Assembly (NCBI GenBank): GCA_009663005.1
Contig: CM018904.1
Span: 11,272,419-11,299,918 of the forward strand
Direction of reading: 5' to 3'
From: Actinidia chinensis
Lineage: Eukaryota; Streptophyta; Magnoliopsida; Ericales; Actinidiaceae
Length of the DNA stretch: 27,500 nt
The notes beneath the pieces are model-generated. The model saw nothing but the letters and a program-made list of their open reading frames with translations. It ran no database searches and was not told the DNA's origin. Shown here in pieces: positions 19,107 through 27,500 of this stretch. A program made the position numbers and the translations under genes. Position 1 is the stretch's first letter. Every line of letters begins with the position of its first letter.

Positions 19107-20756
19107 TAGATGTTCACACGTGCCCGCCCGCCGTGCCGTGCCGTACCACTTTTCTTCCGTGCCAATCGTGCTTCGTGCCGTGGCCGTGCTGGGCCCATTT
19201 ACTTAATGGCCTGCCGTGCCGTGCCCTTTTTAAATCGTGGCCGTTTGTGCTATTTTTTTTTTTTTTATTCGTGTCATGGCGTGCCGTGCCATTTTATAAA
19301 CCATTCGTGGCCGTGCTGGCCCCATTTACTTAATCGTGCTGTATCGTTGCGGCCCGCTTACTTAATTATGCGTGTCCGTGCCGGCCTCTAACTTCGTCGT
19401 GTGGACTCGTGTCATGCCGTGTCGTGCCGGTCTACTTAATCGTGTGTCGTGCCATGTCCGTTTGTTAATCGTGTTCCGTGTGCCGGTCGGCTTAAAATTT
19501 TCGCAACTAAAATCATTTATAAGGAGTTAAAGAACGACAAATCTTTATTAACCTTCCATTGAGAATATAAATGTCCTATTTGTTTAGAATCTAGCAAATC
19601 TTAAATTAATAATATCACAACCAACTAAAATGTTAAAAAGTGTAGTTCCGAGGGGTTTATGCCCCACCTCCGTTATATTCACTAATAAAAAAATAAAAAT
19701 GTCAAAAAGTGGCAGTTGTCCGAGAGGTTAATGCCACCACCTCGTTTATTTCACCAGTAGATGAAGGGCTTTCAATATCGCTATATTTTTTCATTCGAAG
19801 AGAGTGGACAATACAACAAAGCGATGGTGTGAATTGTCATAATTATGTGCGATTGTGTGGTTAGCGCAAATATAATCAAATTGTTTTAAATACAAATTAG
19901 TATTAGAAAAATTTAATTTTGATCTACAATTCAAAAATTTTTATTTTTATTTTATTATTAAAAATTCTTTATTTTTGATTTTTTCTCATTTTTAAATAAA
20001 ATAGGTTTTAATTTTTTAAAATTTATTTTGTCTTATTATGGCCTAATATGGGCCATAAGTCAAAATTTAAATTATAGTTGTGGTTTCAAAATTTAATTTT
20101 TTCCTTTCTATATCCAAATTTTTTTATTTTTATTTTGTAGTCATAATTTTATTTTAAATATTCTCATTTTTTTCTTAGTATGGCATTTGAAAGTCAATTA
20201 TTTAATACAATATATTTTTTATTATTTATTTATTTACATACAAAACAAAGCCATGACCCATGAATAAGTCAAAATTTATTTCTTTTACGTTCTTTATTTT
20301 CTTTTAAATTTTTAAAAAATTACTATGGCAGTCAATTATTTAATTAAATTTATTTTAATTTTATTTAATAATTAATCATTTTTCTTTCACCTTCGTGTCG
20401 CAGGCCAATTAATCGTTCCGTACCCATCGCTGTGCTCTTTACACATTCGTGCCATGCCTTGCCGTGCTGGCTAAGTCTGTGTCGTGCCGTGACGTGACTT
20501 CCAAACAAACCACTAATCGTGTCATGCCCGTGCCGGGTCGTGCGTGATCGTTCGTGCCCATGCCGTGCCGTATGAGACCACCCCCCTACAATCCCCCGGT
20601 GCCGTGCCGTGCCGTGGCTCTGCTATTTTTTCGTGCCTCGTGCCCCGTTCCATGCCCCGCAAACCGTCCGTGCCCAACGTACCCGTGCCCAAAGCGTGCT
20701 CGTGCTGGGTTTTTTCGTGCCTTGCCGTGCCGGCAAGGCCCCCGCTTACACCTCTA
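19107..20756. mobile_element. hAT-like element with CGTGCC subterminal repeats, nested in the Tat element
   Basis: About 1650 bp separates the primer-binding-site region from gag. The ends are TAGATGTTCACACGTGCCC (left) and, complemented, TAGAGGTGTAAGCGGGGGCC (right), agreeing at the outer positions TAGA-GT--A. Flanking octamers CCGGCTAC (19099-19106) and GCCGCAAC (20757-20764) match at 5 of 8, a possible decayed 8-bp duplication. Both subterminal regions (19120-19490 and 20395-20750) are packed with CGTGCCGTGCC-type motifs in the same sense, with a long AT-rich middle (19500-20390). This architecture matches plant non-autonomous hAT elements. Open frames in the GC-rich arms are repeat artefacts. 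No transposase is visible. Confidence 0.7.
19627..19760 (+). repeat. Two tandem tRNA-Ser-like 5' fragments
   Basis: Two direct copies (about 19627-19690 and 19696-19760) each read AAAATGTYAAAAAGTG, then a GTTCCGAGGGGTTTATGCC or GTTGTCCGAGAGGTTAATGCC segment, then CCACCTC-GTT. TGTCCGAGAGGTTAA resembles the D-arm/A-box of plant tRNA-Ser or tRNA-Leu. No B box or cloverleaf follows, so they are fragments at most. Confidence 0.45.
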
Positions 20757-20764
20757 GCCGCAAC

Positions 20765-21690
20765 CTCCCAAACCAAGTTCCCGTAGCCCTCTTGGTACCA
20801 GATCCCATCCTATGGCCAATCCCAGGCCAAGTTCTAGATTCTAGCAGGCCTCCCCCACCGTGAGATACACGATATGGGCCGAGCAGATGAGGATCTAATG
20901 AGAATAATGGTCCGCCTAAGGCAACTCCTCACTGCTCTATGCCAACCCCCAACTTCCGGCAGCACCCATCCATCCTCTGATATCGAGCGATCTCCCACTC
21001 AATCGTTCGGTAGATTATTCTCACAAGCCTCATACCGAACGAGCAAGGGGTAGTCTCCGGAGCCATCAAGTCCGTCCTACGAGAAAGGAGTTCCTCTTCA
21101 GAATCTATCAAACCGAGCCAGGGTGAGAGGGGGAAGGAGTCCCCACATAGGCTCAGAACGTGCACGAAACCAAGTCCATCCTCGCAAAGATTCAGATTTA
21201 GATTCAGCGTCTTGAAGCCATTAACATAACCTGGAACTAATCGTCTAGTAACTGTGGACACCTTGGTCAGACAGACGATCTGCCATTCACGGGAAAGTAT
21301 ATTAATAGCTCGATCTCTTCGCGTTCAAGCTCCCACCCCCGCTCGGCATTTATGAAGGAAAGACAGCTCCGATGGATCACCTGGACTCATACAAAATCTA
21401 TGTCTCTCTATGGGTTGCCCTCTAGGTTTTTTATGTGCAAAGCGTTTCCTGCACTTTTGAAAGTCCCGCCAGGTCATGATTTCGAAAACTATCGCCAGGA
21501 ACCATAGACTCTTTTTGGCGACTTAGTCGACTCCTTTGTCACCAATTTCATGACTGCAGAAATCGATAGACGAAATGCTTCCCCCCCTGTTCATTCAACA
21601 CCACCGTTAACCCAAAAGAGGCTAAGAGCTTGAAAGATTTCGTGAAACGATTCATCATGCTAGGCATCATCGACGCTTCCATTGGTTATT
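20765..21690 (+). pseudogene. Tat-type Ty3/Gypsy gag (heavily decayed)
   Basis: Gag forms the capsid of the retrotransposon particle. The N-terminal part (about 20765-21300) is poorly readable; one frame from 20874 gives MGRADEDLMRIMVRLRQLL. The retrotransposon-gag domain is recognisable at about 21370-21690 when frames are alternated. [13 protein letters not shown] (21372-21410) matches the conserved start, then FFMCKAFPALLKVPPG (about 21427-21475), GDLVDSFVTNFMT (about 21519-21556) and SLKDFVKRF (about 21630-21652). At least four frameshifts or stops separate these blocks. No CCHC knuckle is visible between gag and protease, so the gag C-terminus seems deleted. Confidence 0.8.
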
Positions 21691-22200
21691 TCGGCCGTCA
21701 TCGCCAATTTCACCGTCTTAGAGGATTTTAAAATAATAAAACGACAACGGGAGCTCGGCGGATTTTTTGTGGTAGATTGCCCCCTCGCCCATAACGCCAT
21801 CTGGGAACTGAACCCCACTAGACCACCGTATGGCAATGAGATTTTTATTTGTTGTAGTGCCCCTCGCCCTATAACGCCATCTTGGCGCGACCACTTTTAG
21901 GTGGATCAAGGCGATCACTCGACCTATCACCTGAAGCTAAAGTTTCCACCCCACTTGGATAGGTGTAAATTAAATGGCGATCAGAAGTGGCCAGGCAATT
22001 CTTCATTTCAGGCCATGAGGGTCGAACCTCTTCAGTTCCGCCCACCCAATAGCAATTACCGAACATGGTCGATGAACACAAAGGTCTCGGATGAAGTGTA
22101 ACAATTTCCACCTGGCAGACCCCAGGAAAACCATAACCACCAAGCCTCTTGAGAAATCTCCCATCTCCATACATCCCGATATCCTGATCGCCATATCATG
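21691..22200 (+). pseudogene. Tat-type aspartic protease region (broken)
   Basis: The expected protease active-site region is visible as DNGSSAD at 21743-21763, following IANFTV (about 21695-21712) in a different frame. The conserved downstream block (VDCPLAHNAI) occurs twice, at about 21770-21800 and in altered form at 21850-21885, because of a short direct duplication (see findings). STYHLKLKFP (about 21919-21948) and a decayed block at about 21978-22020 complete the usual order before RT. Multiple stops are present. Confidence 0.75.
21761..21882 (+). repeat. Short direct duplication within protease
   Basis: About 42 bases are repeated with a period of about 79: GATTTTTTGTGGTAGATTGCC plus CCCTCGCCCATAACGCCATCT at 21761-21802, and GATTTTTATTTGTTGTAGTGCC plus CCCTCGCCCTATAACGCCATCT-like sequence at 21839-21882. 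It puts two copies of the same protease motif side by side and is one of the lesions in the gene. Confidence 0.7.
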
Positions 22201-23590
22201 TCGGCACAGAACTTACCATGGCTTCTTCTGCCTTACATAACTTCTTGAAAGAGAACTCCGACGTATTCGCCTGGTTACAAAGGACGTTCCTGGTATTGTC
22301 TGAATTGCCATGCCCAACTGTTCACTGACAAACATTCTCTAGTTCGCCAAAATCTAAGGAAATTCGCCTCTGAACGCCTAAAAGTCATTGAAGACGAAGT
22401 GAATAAGCTCATCCAGTTAATGTTCGTTCAGAAGCCCACTATCCGTATTTGGCTCGGCCAATGTCGTAGTCCCCCCCAAAAGGAGAAAAGTTGAGAGTAT
22501 GCCGTCGATTTCACCGATCTCAATAAGGCTTGCCCCGAAAAAACATTTTCCCTTGCCAAAATCGACTTAATGTCGAACGCCACCTCAAGCACCGCTCTGA
22601 GTTTTATTGATCCTTCTAGTCTCACCAGAATCAAATGTACCCTCCTAACATTTGAGAAAACTTCTTTTATCACAGAGCTGGGTTTTATATTGCTACAAAG
22701 TCATGGCCATTCGGATTGAGAACGCTGGGGCGACGTATCAGAGGTTAGTCACAAGATGTTCAAGGAACCGATTGGAAGACCATGGAAGTGTACATGAATT
22801 ATATGCTGGTCAAAAGGCTCCGATCATCCGACCACATCGTCCCCCTTAAAGAAGCATTACATCCTGCCTCGCCATTGGATGATGTTGAATGATTAATCCC
22901 TCCAAATGCATCTTCGGAGGTCCGTTCTGGAAATTTTTAGGATTTCTGGTCACCAGCGTGGAAGCGGGTAAACCCGGATCAGATCCAAGCCCTAACCACG
23001 ATGACGCGCCCAAAAATATCTGGGAAGTACAGCAGCTGCTGGGCGATTAATCCACCCTCACAGATTTGTCTCCAATCTACAGACAAGTGCCTCCCTTCTT
23101 TAAAATCTTAGAAAAAGCCCAGACCTTGAAGGAATGAGAGTGAAAATGCTTCCAACACCTGAAAAGAGTATCTCGGGTCTCCACCTTACTCATAGTCCCC
23201 CACCCCGACGACGCTCTTTACGTATATATCTTAATCTCGCCTACCCGCGGTGAGTGCCATGCTCATCCGAAGAGGAAGATCATGTCCAAAGACAATCTAT
23301 TACGTTATCAAAGGTCTTAAATGTTTTAAGAGGCCAGATATCCGAAGATCGAAAACTGCCTACGCCTAATTATCGCCGCGAGAAAACTTCGTGCATTACT
23401 TTCAGCCATCCATCCTAGTACTGACTGATCAACCATTGAGCATATTTCTTCGCGACCAGACCAGCATGTCGACTCCTTCAAATGGTCCATCGAGCTAATG
23501 GAGTTTTTCCACATTGATACAGCCGAGTACGATAATAAAAAGGCCCAGGCCCTGGCTGATTTCATTGTCGAATCCACCCATGAAGACACG
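22201..23590 (+). pseudogene. Tat-type reverse transcriptase and RNase H (broken)
   Basis: This is the RT-RNase H polyprotein portion that copies element RNA into DNA. Blocks in order include DKHSLVRQ (about 22328-22350), SERLKVIEDEVNKLIQ (22370-22418), VDFTDLNKACP (about 22504-22536), LAKIDLM (22554-22574), FEKTSFITE (about 22652-22678), NAGATYQRLV (about 22722-22750), LNPSKCIFGG and FLGFLVTS (about 22892-22960), and VQQLLG (about 23028-23045). The catalytic Y-x-D-D is read as YMNY (22791-22802), so both aspartates are lost. RNase H follows with YPKIE (about 23339-23353), ARKLRALLSAIHP and SFKWSIELMEFFHID, ending KAQALADFIVESTHE at about 23586. More than ten frame disruptions occur. Confidence 0.9.
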
Positions 23591-23654
23591 CCACAACCCG
23601 AAACGGCTCCTCCTAAAGCGGGAATTCCTAAAGAACCAACCCGGAGAAAAGACC

Positions 23655-24040
23655 ATGTGCCCCTGGATATTATTCGTCGATGGCTCTTCTAACCAGTCAC
23701 TGTTGTGTTGGCAGTGCCGTCATACTAGCTCCATCAGGCGAACAAAGGGAGTACACCATAAGAATGGGATTTAAACCACTAACAGGAACCTAGTCGAAGC
23801 CCTCCTCGCCTTACTAAGAGTAGCACGGAGTTGGGATCACCAATTCTTTGGAATTCTTCAGTGACTCATAAAGGTGGTAAACCAAGTCCAATGGGACTAC
23901 CGCTAAGGACGCAAGATGAATGGCTTATTGGGCGAGTAAAGGCCTGGTCCTCAAAGATACAAGTGGATTTGAAATCCACCAGATTCCCCGAGAGGACTAA
24001 AAAGGCAGACACCTTGGCTAATCTGCATCAACTTTGAGTT
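23655..24040 (+). pseudogene. Second (archaeal-type) RNase H of Tat element (broken)
   Basis: A second RNase H after the ordinary one is a hallmark of the Tat lineage. The start is clear: WILFVDGSSNQS, with the catalytic Asp at 23679-23681. Later blocks are TTNRNLVEALLALLRVA (about 23773-23825, with the expected conserved Glu region altered), VVNQVQWDYR (about 23874-23904) and RTKKADTLANL (about 23994-24030), in different frames. The arrangement confirms the lineage assignment. It is disrupted by several frameshifts and cannot be active. Confidence 0.82.
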
Positions 24041-25353
24041 ATTTCTAAAAGTGCATACCTCTGGAATTTTAGCTAACCAAGCATTGGGGTCGCCAATCAA
24101 ATCCTCCAAACGGAAGAAAATCCGACGTGGATTGACAGATCTATTGCCTATCTCCAGAAGGGAGCCTGCCAAAAGGAGAAGCTCCAAGCTCCCGTCTCCA
24201 TACAGATCTGAACGGTTTTTGCATTTTCATGGGCAGCCTATACAAAAGGTCTTTTTCATGACCACTTGAAATGCTCCGACCAGAAGAGGCAGGTACGTTC
24301 TACTAGAAATATACCCGAGGCATATGTGTAATTCACTCCGGCAAGTCATTGGCAAAGAAACGGCATTCGGCCAAGGATTTTTTTGGTCGACCCATAGAAC
24401 GTATGCACCCGCATATATAAGATATGCGCAAGTGTCAGAGGGGGTTGCCCCCGTCAGCCGTCTCCCTCACACTGAGATGGTGCGATTGTCAAGCCCCCCT
24501 GTCCATTGCCTAAGTGGGGAATAAACATACTGGGTCCATACCCAAAGCTCATTTGCAAAGGAAATTTTACTCGTCGCCATAGACTATTTACTAAATGGAT
24601 AGAAACTCAGCCGCTTGACAAGATTACTAAAAAAAAGTTACCCCGGATTTCATATGGAAGCACCTTGTTTGTAGATTCGGATCCCAAATGTTATCATCTC
24701 GACAACGCAAGGCCGTTCGATAAACCACAGGTTTAGGTTTTGCTCTCGGAGCTTGCCATCTCCCACTCATTTCTCCTCGCCCGGTCATCTCCGGCTAATG
24801 GGCAAGTTGAAGTCACCAATCTACCATCCTCAGGAATTGAATGCAGGTTAGAAAGTCAAAAAGCGATGGCGAAAAAAATTGCCAAGCATACTTGGGCTTA
24901 TCATACTACTAGCCGGATTCCTACGGGTGCGAAACTGCCATAACTCCATGTTCTTCGTTAACTGAATCGGCGTCAGACCGGTGGAAATAGGTATTGTCAG
25001 CTTCATTACTTCGAATTTCTCAAAGAAGCAATAGGCCACGCTCCGACTCAACCGGACCTCCCCGAGGAAAAGAGAGACGATGCCTCGCTACGTCAAATGG
25101 CTTCAAGTGCCAAGTCGCCAAGTACTATATCAAAGGGTCCAACATCCGATCATTTCCTTCCGGGCGACCAGGTCTTGAGGAAGGTAACTCCTATCCAACT
25201 AAGAACCAATGCGGGGAAGCTCGGCCCAACGTGAAGGTCCCTTAACAAGTCGTCAAAGTCCCTACCATGGACTTACTGGTTTTAGAAGACCCAAACGGAA
25301 AAACACTTTTACATCCCTGGAATGCCGGCAATTTGAAAAATTACTACCAATAA
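24041..25353 (+). pseudogene. Tat-type integrase (broken), pol 3' end
   Basis: Integrase inserts the cDNA into the genome. The N-terminal zinc-binding HHCC is largely lost: the region reads YPRHMCNSLRQ (about 24308-24340) and IRYAQVSEGVAPV (about 24415-24455), with cysteines replaced. In the core, WGINILGP (24513-24536) carries Asn (24522-24524) where the first catalytic Asp is expected. The second Asp survives in LDNARPFD (Asp 24701-24703). The Glu is in NGQVEVTN (24809-24811), exactly 35 codons later as in a DD35E enzyme, although a stop lies between. AYHTTSRIPTGA (about 24897-24932) and C-terminal blocks near 25150-25350 end in LKNYYQ-like sequence with TAA at 25351-25353. Confidence 0.88.
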
Positions 25354-25872
25354 TGAGTCATGGGACAATCCATTCACGACCTAATCATTTTTATATTTGG
25401 GACATTGTAGATTCGCCTATGATTTGCTAGGATTTAATTGTCGTTATACAAAAGATTTCCTATCCGCTATTATTGATGTCTTCCCAATATCAAGAGCGCC
25501 AATCATACAAAATGACAGCTTCTAACCGCCGGTACCGATGTTCGCCATGTTAAAGTCGCCAATACTGATTCGTCGTTTTTGCCAGTACCAAGATCGCCAA
25601 TCCATTACGGAGTGACATCTTGATCGCCATTATTGATGTCGCCAAAAATCAAGAACGCCAACTCATTGCAAAATGACGGGCGTTCTGATCGCCGTTATCG
25701 ATGTCGCCACATATTTTTCATCGCCAGCTCACTTTCACCATTAACGTTAAAAGTAAAGAAAGCGATCGGAAACGGACAAAGATTTTTCATGGAAATGAAT
25801 AAAAATTTACTCTCAAAAAAATATAATATATATATATATATCATCCTTTACACCTCGGGGCATTATTTTTAG
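25354..25872 (+). repeat. Post-pol spacer with degenerate tandem repeats
   Basis: About four degenerate units of roughly 57-62 bases run from about 25466 to 25725. They share ATCAAGANCGCCAA, AAAATGACR and GATCGCCATTATTGATGTCGCC-like sequence; every unit repeats the word CGCCA. Tandem repeats between pol and the 3' LTR are common in Tat-lineage elements. A TA run lies at about 25825-25841. No protein is encoded on the + strand here. Confidence 0.7.
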
Positions 25873-27500
25873 TTACCCCCCTTCATTCTCGCCCGTTTTT
25901 TTTCTTGTCATCTCCTCACTGCCTCGTCTTGCCCGCCAGCAGATCTTGAGCGATCACAGTGCCGTCAGGTCGCTGACAAGGTCGGTATGATGTCGGCACA
26001 TTTTAACCTTGCAGAATTTTAAACCCTAGCCAAGTAGTTGAAAGCGAATCTTCCACTGCCACCATGAACTCCGACGAGGATTTGAACTCCTCCACATCAA
26101 AATTCTTTGGATTATTCAGATCTTCCCTCCAGCTCGTTCACCAACCATCCCAACCTCTCGAACTTGTCGGAAGCCGCATCTCTATCTGCTCTTTGCCTTG
26201 GCAGCTCGTCATTGGCCTGCGGCTCACGAGCACGGGACTCAACCAGTTGGTTGCTCCCTGGTTCGGCAGCAACCTTCGGGAGGCAAGCAATCTCATTTTC
26301 CATGGAAGCAGCTCGCCTTCTTGAAGATTGCCTGCTCCCCGGTCCTGCCCACCCCCCCCCCCCCCCCCCCCTCCTTCGGTCCCCCCTCCTCCTTTCCCGG
26401 ACATCCCCCGAAAGACGAACCGAGCACTAACGCCTGCTATAAGAAAGGAAACATTTTTTTGCAGTCCAGAGTTGGTTAAATCGATAGGACCAATTGAAAG
26501 CCCCCCCGAAAGTACTTGGCCAATCACTGGAAGAGTTTCGTCGCCGTTTGACCAAGGTGAGCTTCTCCACCTTGCTCCTTAATCGGCTGGAGGAATCACC
26601 CCCAGCAGTCAACTTCTCGGCCACGACTGGTTGGCCCAACATAGAGCCGTGGTTCCCAAGACAGTGCCGAGATGAGCCGAGAACCTTTCCCCGAGGCAAG
26701 GAAAGCGGTGGCTAAGGGGGTCGAGCTTTGCTCGACGACGTCTGGGTGGGGCCTTCTTTTTTGGCTCACGGGCCGATGTCGACCCCTTTTTTCCCTCCGC
26801 GCCGTCTCAGCTTTCCCCTTTGTTGCTGGTCGAGTGGTGATTCTCTCTCCGTATCTTCTCGCCATTACACTCCGTTGCTGCTAACGGGAGTCCCCGAGCT
26901 CCGCACCACCGCCTTCCCGACTTCTCGCCAATCTTCTTAAAGCTCACTCTCTTCGACATAGCTGCACACAACAACCAAATCATGATGAGAAAAGAATCCG
27001 CGCCTAAAAAGAAGGAATACCAGCCGAGCAAGCTCGACGGGTAGGCTCGAATCCCGAATAAGATTCCGAGAGAATTCGAGCTCGGCATCAAGAACGATCT
27101 AGTATAGGATCCGAACCGGTCCCCCCTGACCACCTCAAAGGGTCAAAGAGGGATGTTCGGTAACAACCTCCTCAAGTTTGTCCTGATGGATCCTAGACCT
27201 CAATTGAATCTTCTCGGGAAGGGCGGTCTCGCCGAGCATTGATACATGGGGATCGTTTGGACTCAACCACGTCCCTCCGATGAACTCGGAGCTTCTCTGC
27301 TCGGAAGATGTCGCCCGTCCGTCCTCGACGCCCTAGAACCGGTGATACCAATACCGGCCAAACTGACTTTGATCCAACAACCGGGTAACGAGAAGCATCC
27401 CGACGTCTCTACCGACCGAAAATCTCTTCGAAAACTTTCGGTTCGTCGCCGTAAAGTCGAGGTGGATTTTGCAATGCTTATCTGCAAAAATAACAACATT
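25873..27500 (-). pseudogene. Degraded antisense ORF of the Tat element (coiled-coil protein), partial
   Basis: On the - strand, downstream of pol, several frames join into a charged, helix-rich protein. It enters from beyond the window end and stops at about 25873-25875. The clearest part reads NQLVESRAREPQANDELPRQ then RDAASDKFERLGWLVNELE (26303-26112), with a heptad-like pattern. After a frameshift, NNPKNFDVEEFKSSSEFMVA (about 26115-26056) follows. Upstream is a Gly/Pro low-complexity stretch that includes a poly(C) run on the + strand. Tat-lineage elements are known to carry an extra ORF in antisense between pol and the 3' LTR; position, orientation and coiled-coil character fit that. The domain identity is unproven and at least five disruptions are present. 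Confidence 0.5.
26352..26371. repeat. Poly(C) run of 20
   Basis: Twenty consecutive C residues within a C-rich tract (26338-26400). They correspond to a Gly-rich low-complexity segment on the - strand. Homopolymers of this length are prone to slippage and to assembly error, so frames around it should be treated with caution. Confidence 0.95.

Noticed and set aside
19003..20863. Several Pro/Arg/Cys-rich ORFs in the CGTGCC-rich arms
   Set aside because: Multiple frames are open at once because the CG-rich repeat lacks stop codons; no domain is present.
26198..26582. Proline-rich + strand ORFs around the poly(C) run
   Set aside because: They are generated by the homopolymer. The - strand reading fits the Tat antisense ORF better.

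Overview
This looks like a repeat-rich intergenic block of an angiosperm nuclear genome, probably a eudicot. The species cannot be named from the sequence. I recognise no intact host gene, rRNA, tRNA or CRISPR array. Nearly everything identifiable is a decayed, nested transposable element separated by AT-rich DNA. Evidence for a plant: a LINE ORF1 with a DUF4283-like domain and CCHC knuckle, a Tat-lineage Ty3/Gypsy element with a second (archaeal-type) RNase H, and hAT- and Tourist-type non-autonomous DNA transposons.

Layout. 1-1107: no recognised gene. 1108-1318: a Tourist-like MITE with a TTA target duplication, in or next to the 5' end of a LINE. About 1322-10510: a full-length-type L1-clade LINE (LINE-A). 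ORF1 spans 1515-3178. ORF2 starts at 3496 and has lost the segment between endonuclease and reverse transcriptase. ORF2 is split by a 3.72-kb insertion with short terminal inverted repeats (5855-9574), and its C-terminal part resumes at 9575. 10.5-12.25 kb: AT-rich DNA with a palindromic foldback element. 12251-12368: three nested palindromes built on AAAACGACGTCGTTTT. 12413-13838: a second, 5'-truncated LINE (LINE-B) with zf-RVT region, a duplicated 3'UTR segment, a 3' stem-loop and a poly(A) tail. 13.8-17.3 kb: AT-rich DNA with two more foldback elements of the same family, a hairpin and a tandem duplication.

17330-18305: a 976-bp hAT-type element with a perfect 8-bp target duplication, GC-rich subterminal repeats and two tRNA-like pol III promoter-like segments. 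From about 18.3 kb to beyond the end of the window: one large decayed Tat-lineage Ty3/Gypsy element on the + strand. Its parts are 5' LTR remnant, primer-binding-site-like sequence, gag, protease, RT, RNase H, second RNase H and integrase, then a tandem-repeat spacer. A degraded coiled-coil ORF on the - strand follows and fits the antisense extra ORF known in Tat-lineage elements. The leader/gag of this element is split by a second hAT-like element rich in CGTGCC motifs (19107-20756).

No gene works with another as a living pathway here. The relationships are nesting and decay: the LINE and Tat elements are the older hosts, and the MITE, the 3.7-kb insertion and the hAT-like elements are later arrivals. 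The best leads for something less described are the unclassified 3.7-kb insertion, the three-copy foldback family, the tRNA-like modules inside the hAT-type element, and the antisense ORF.
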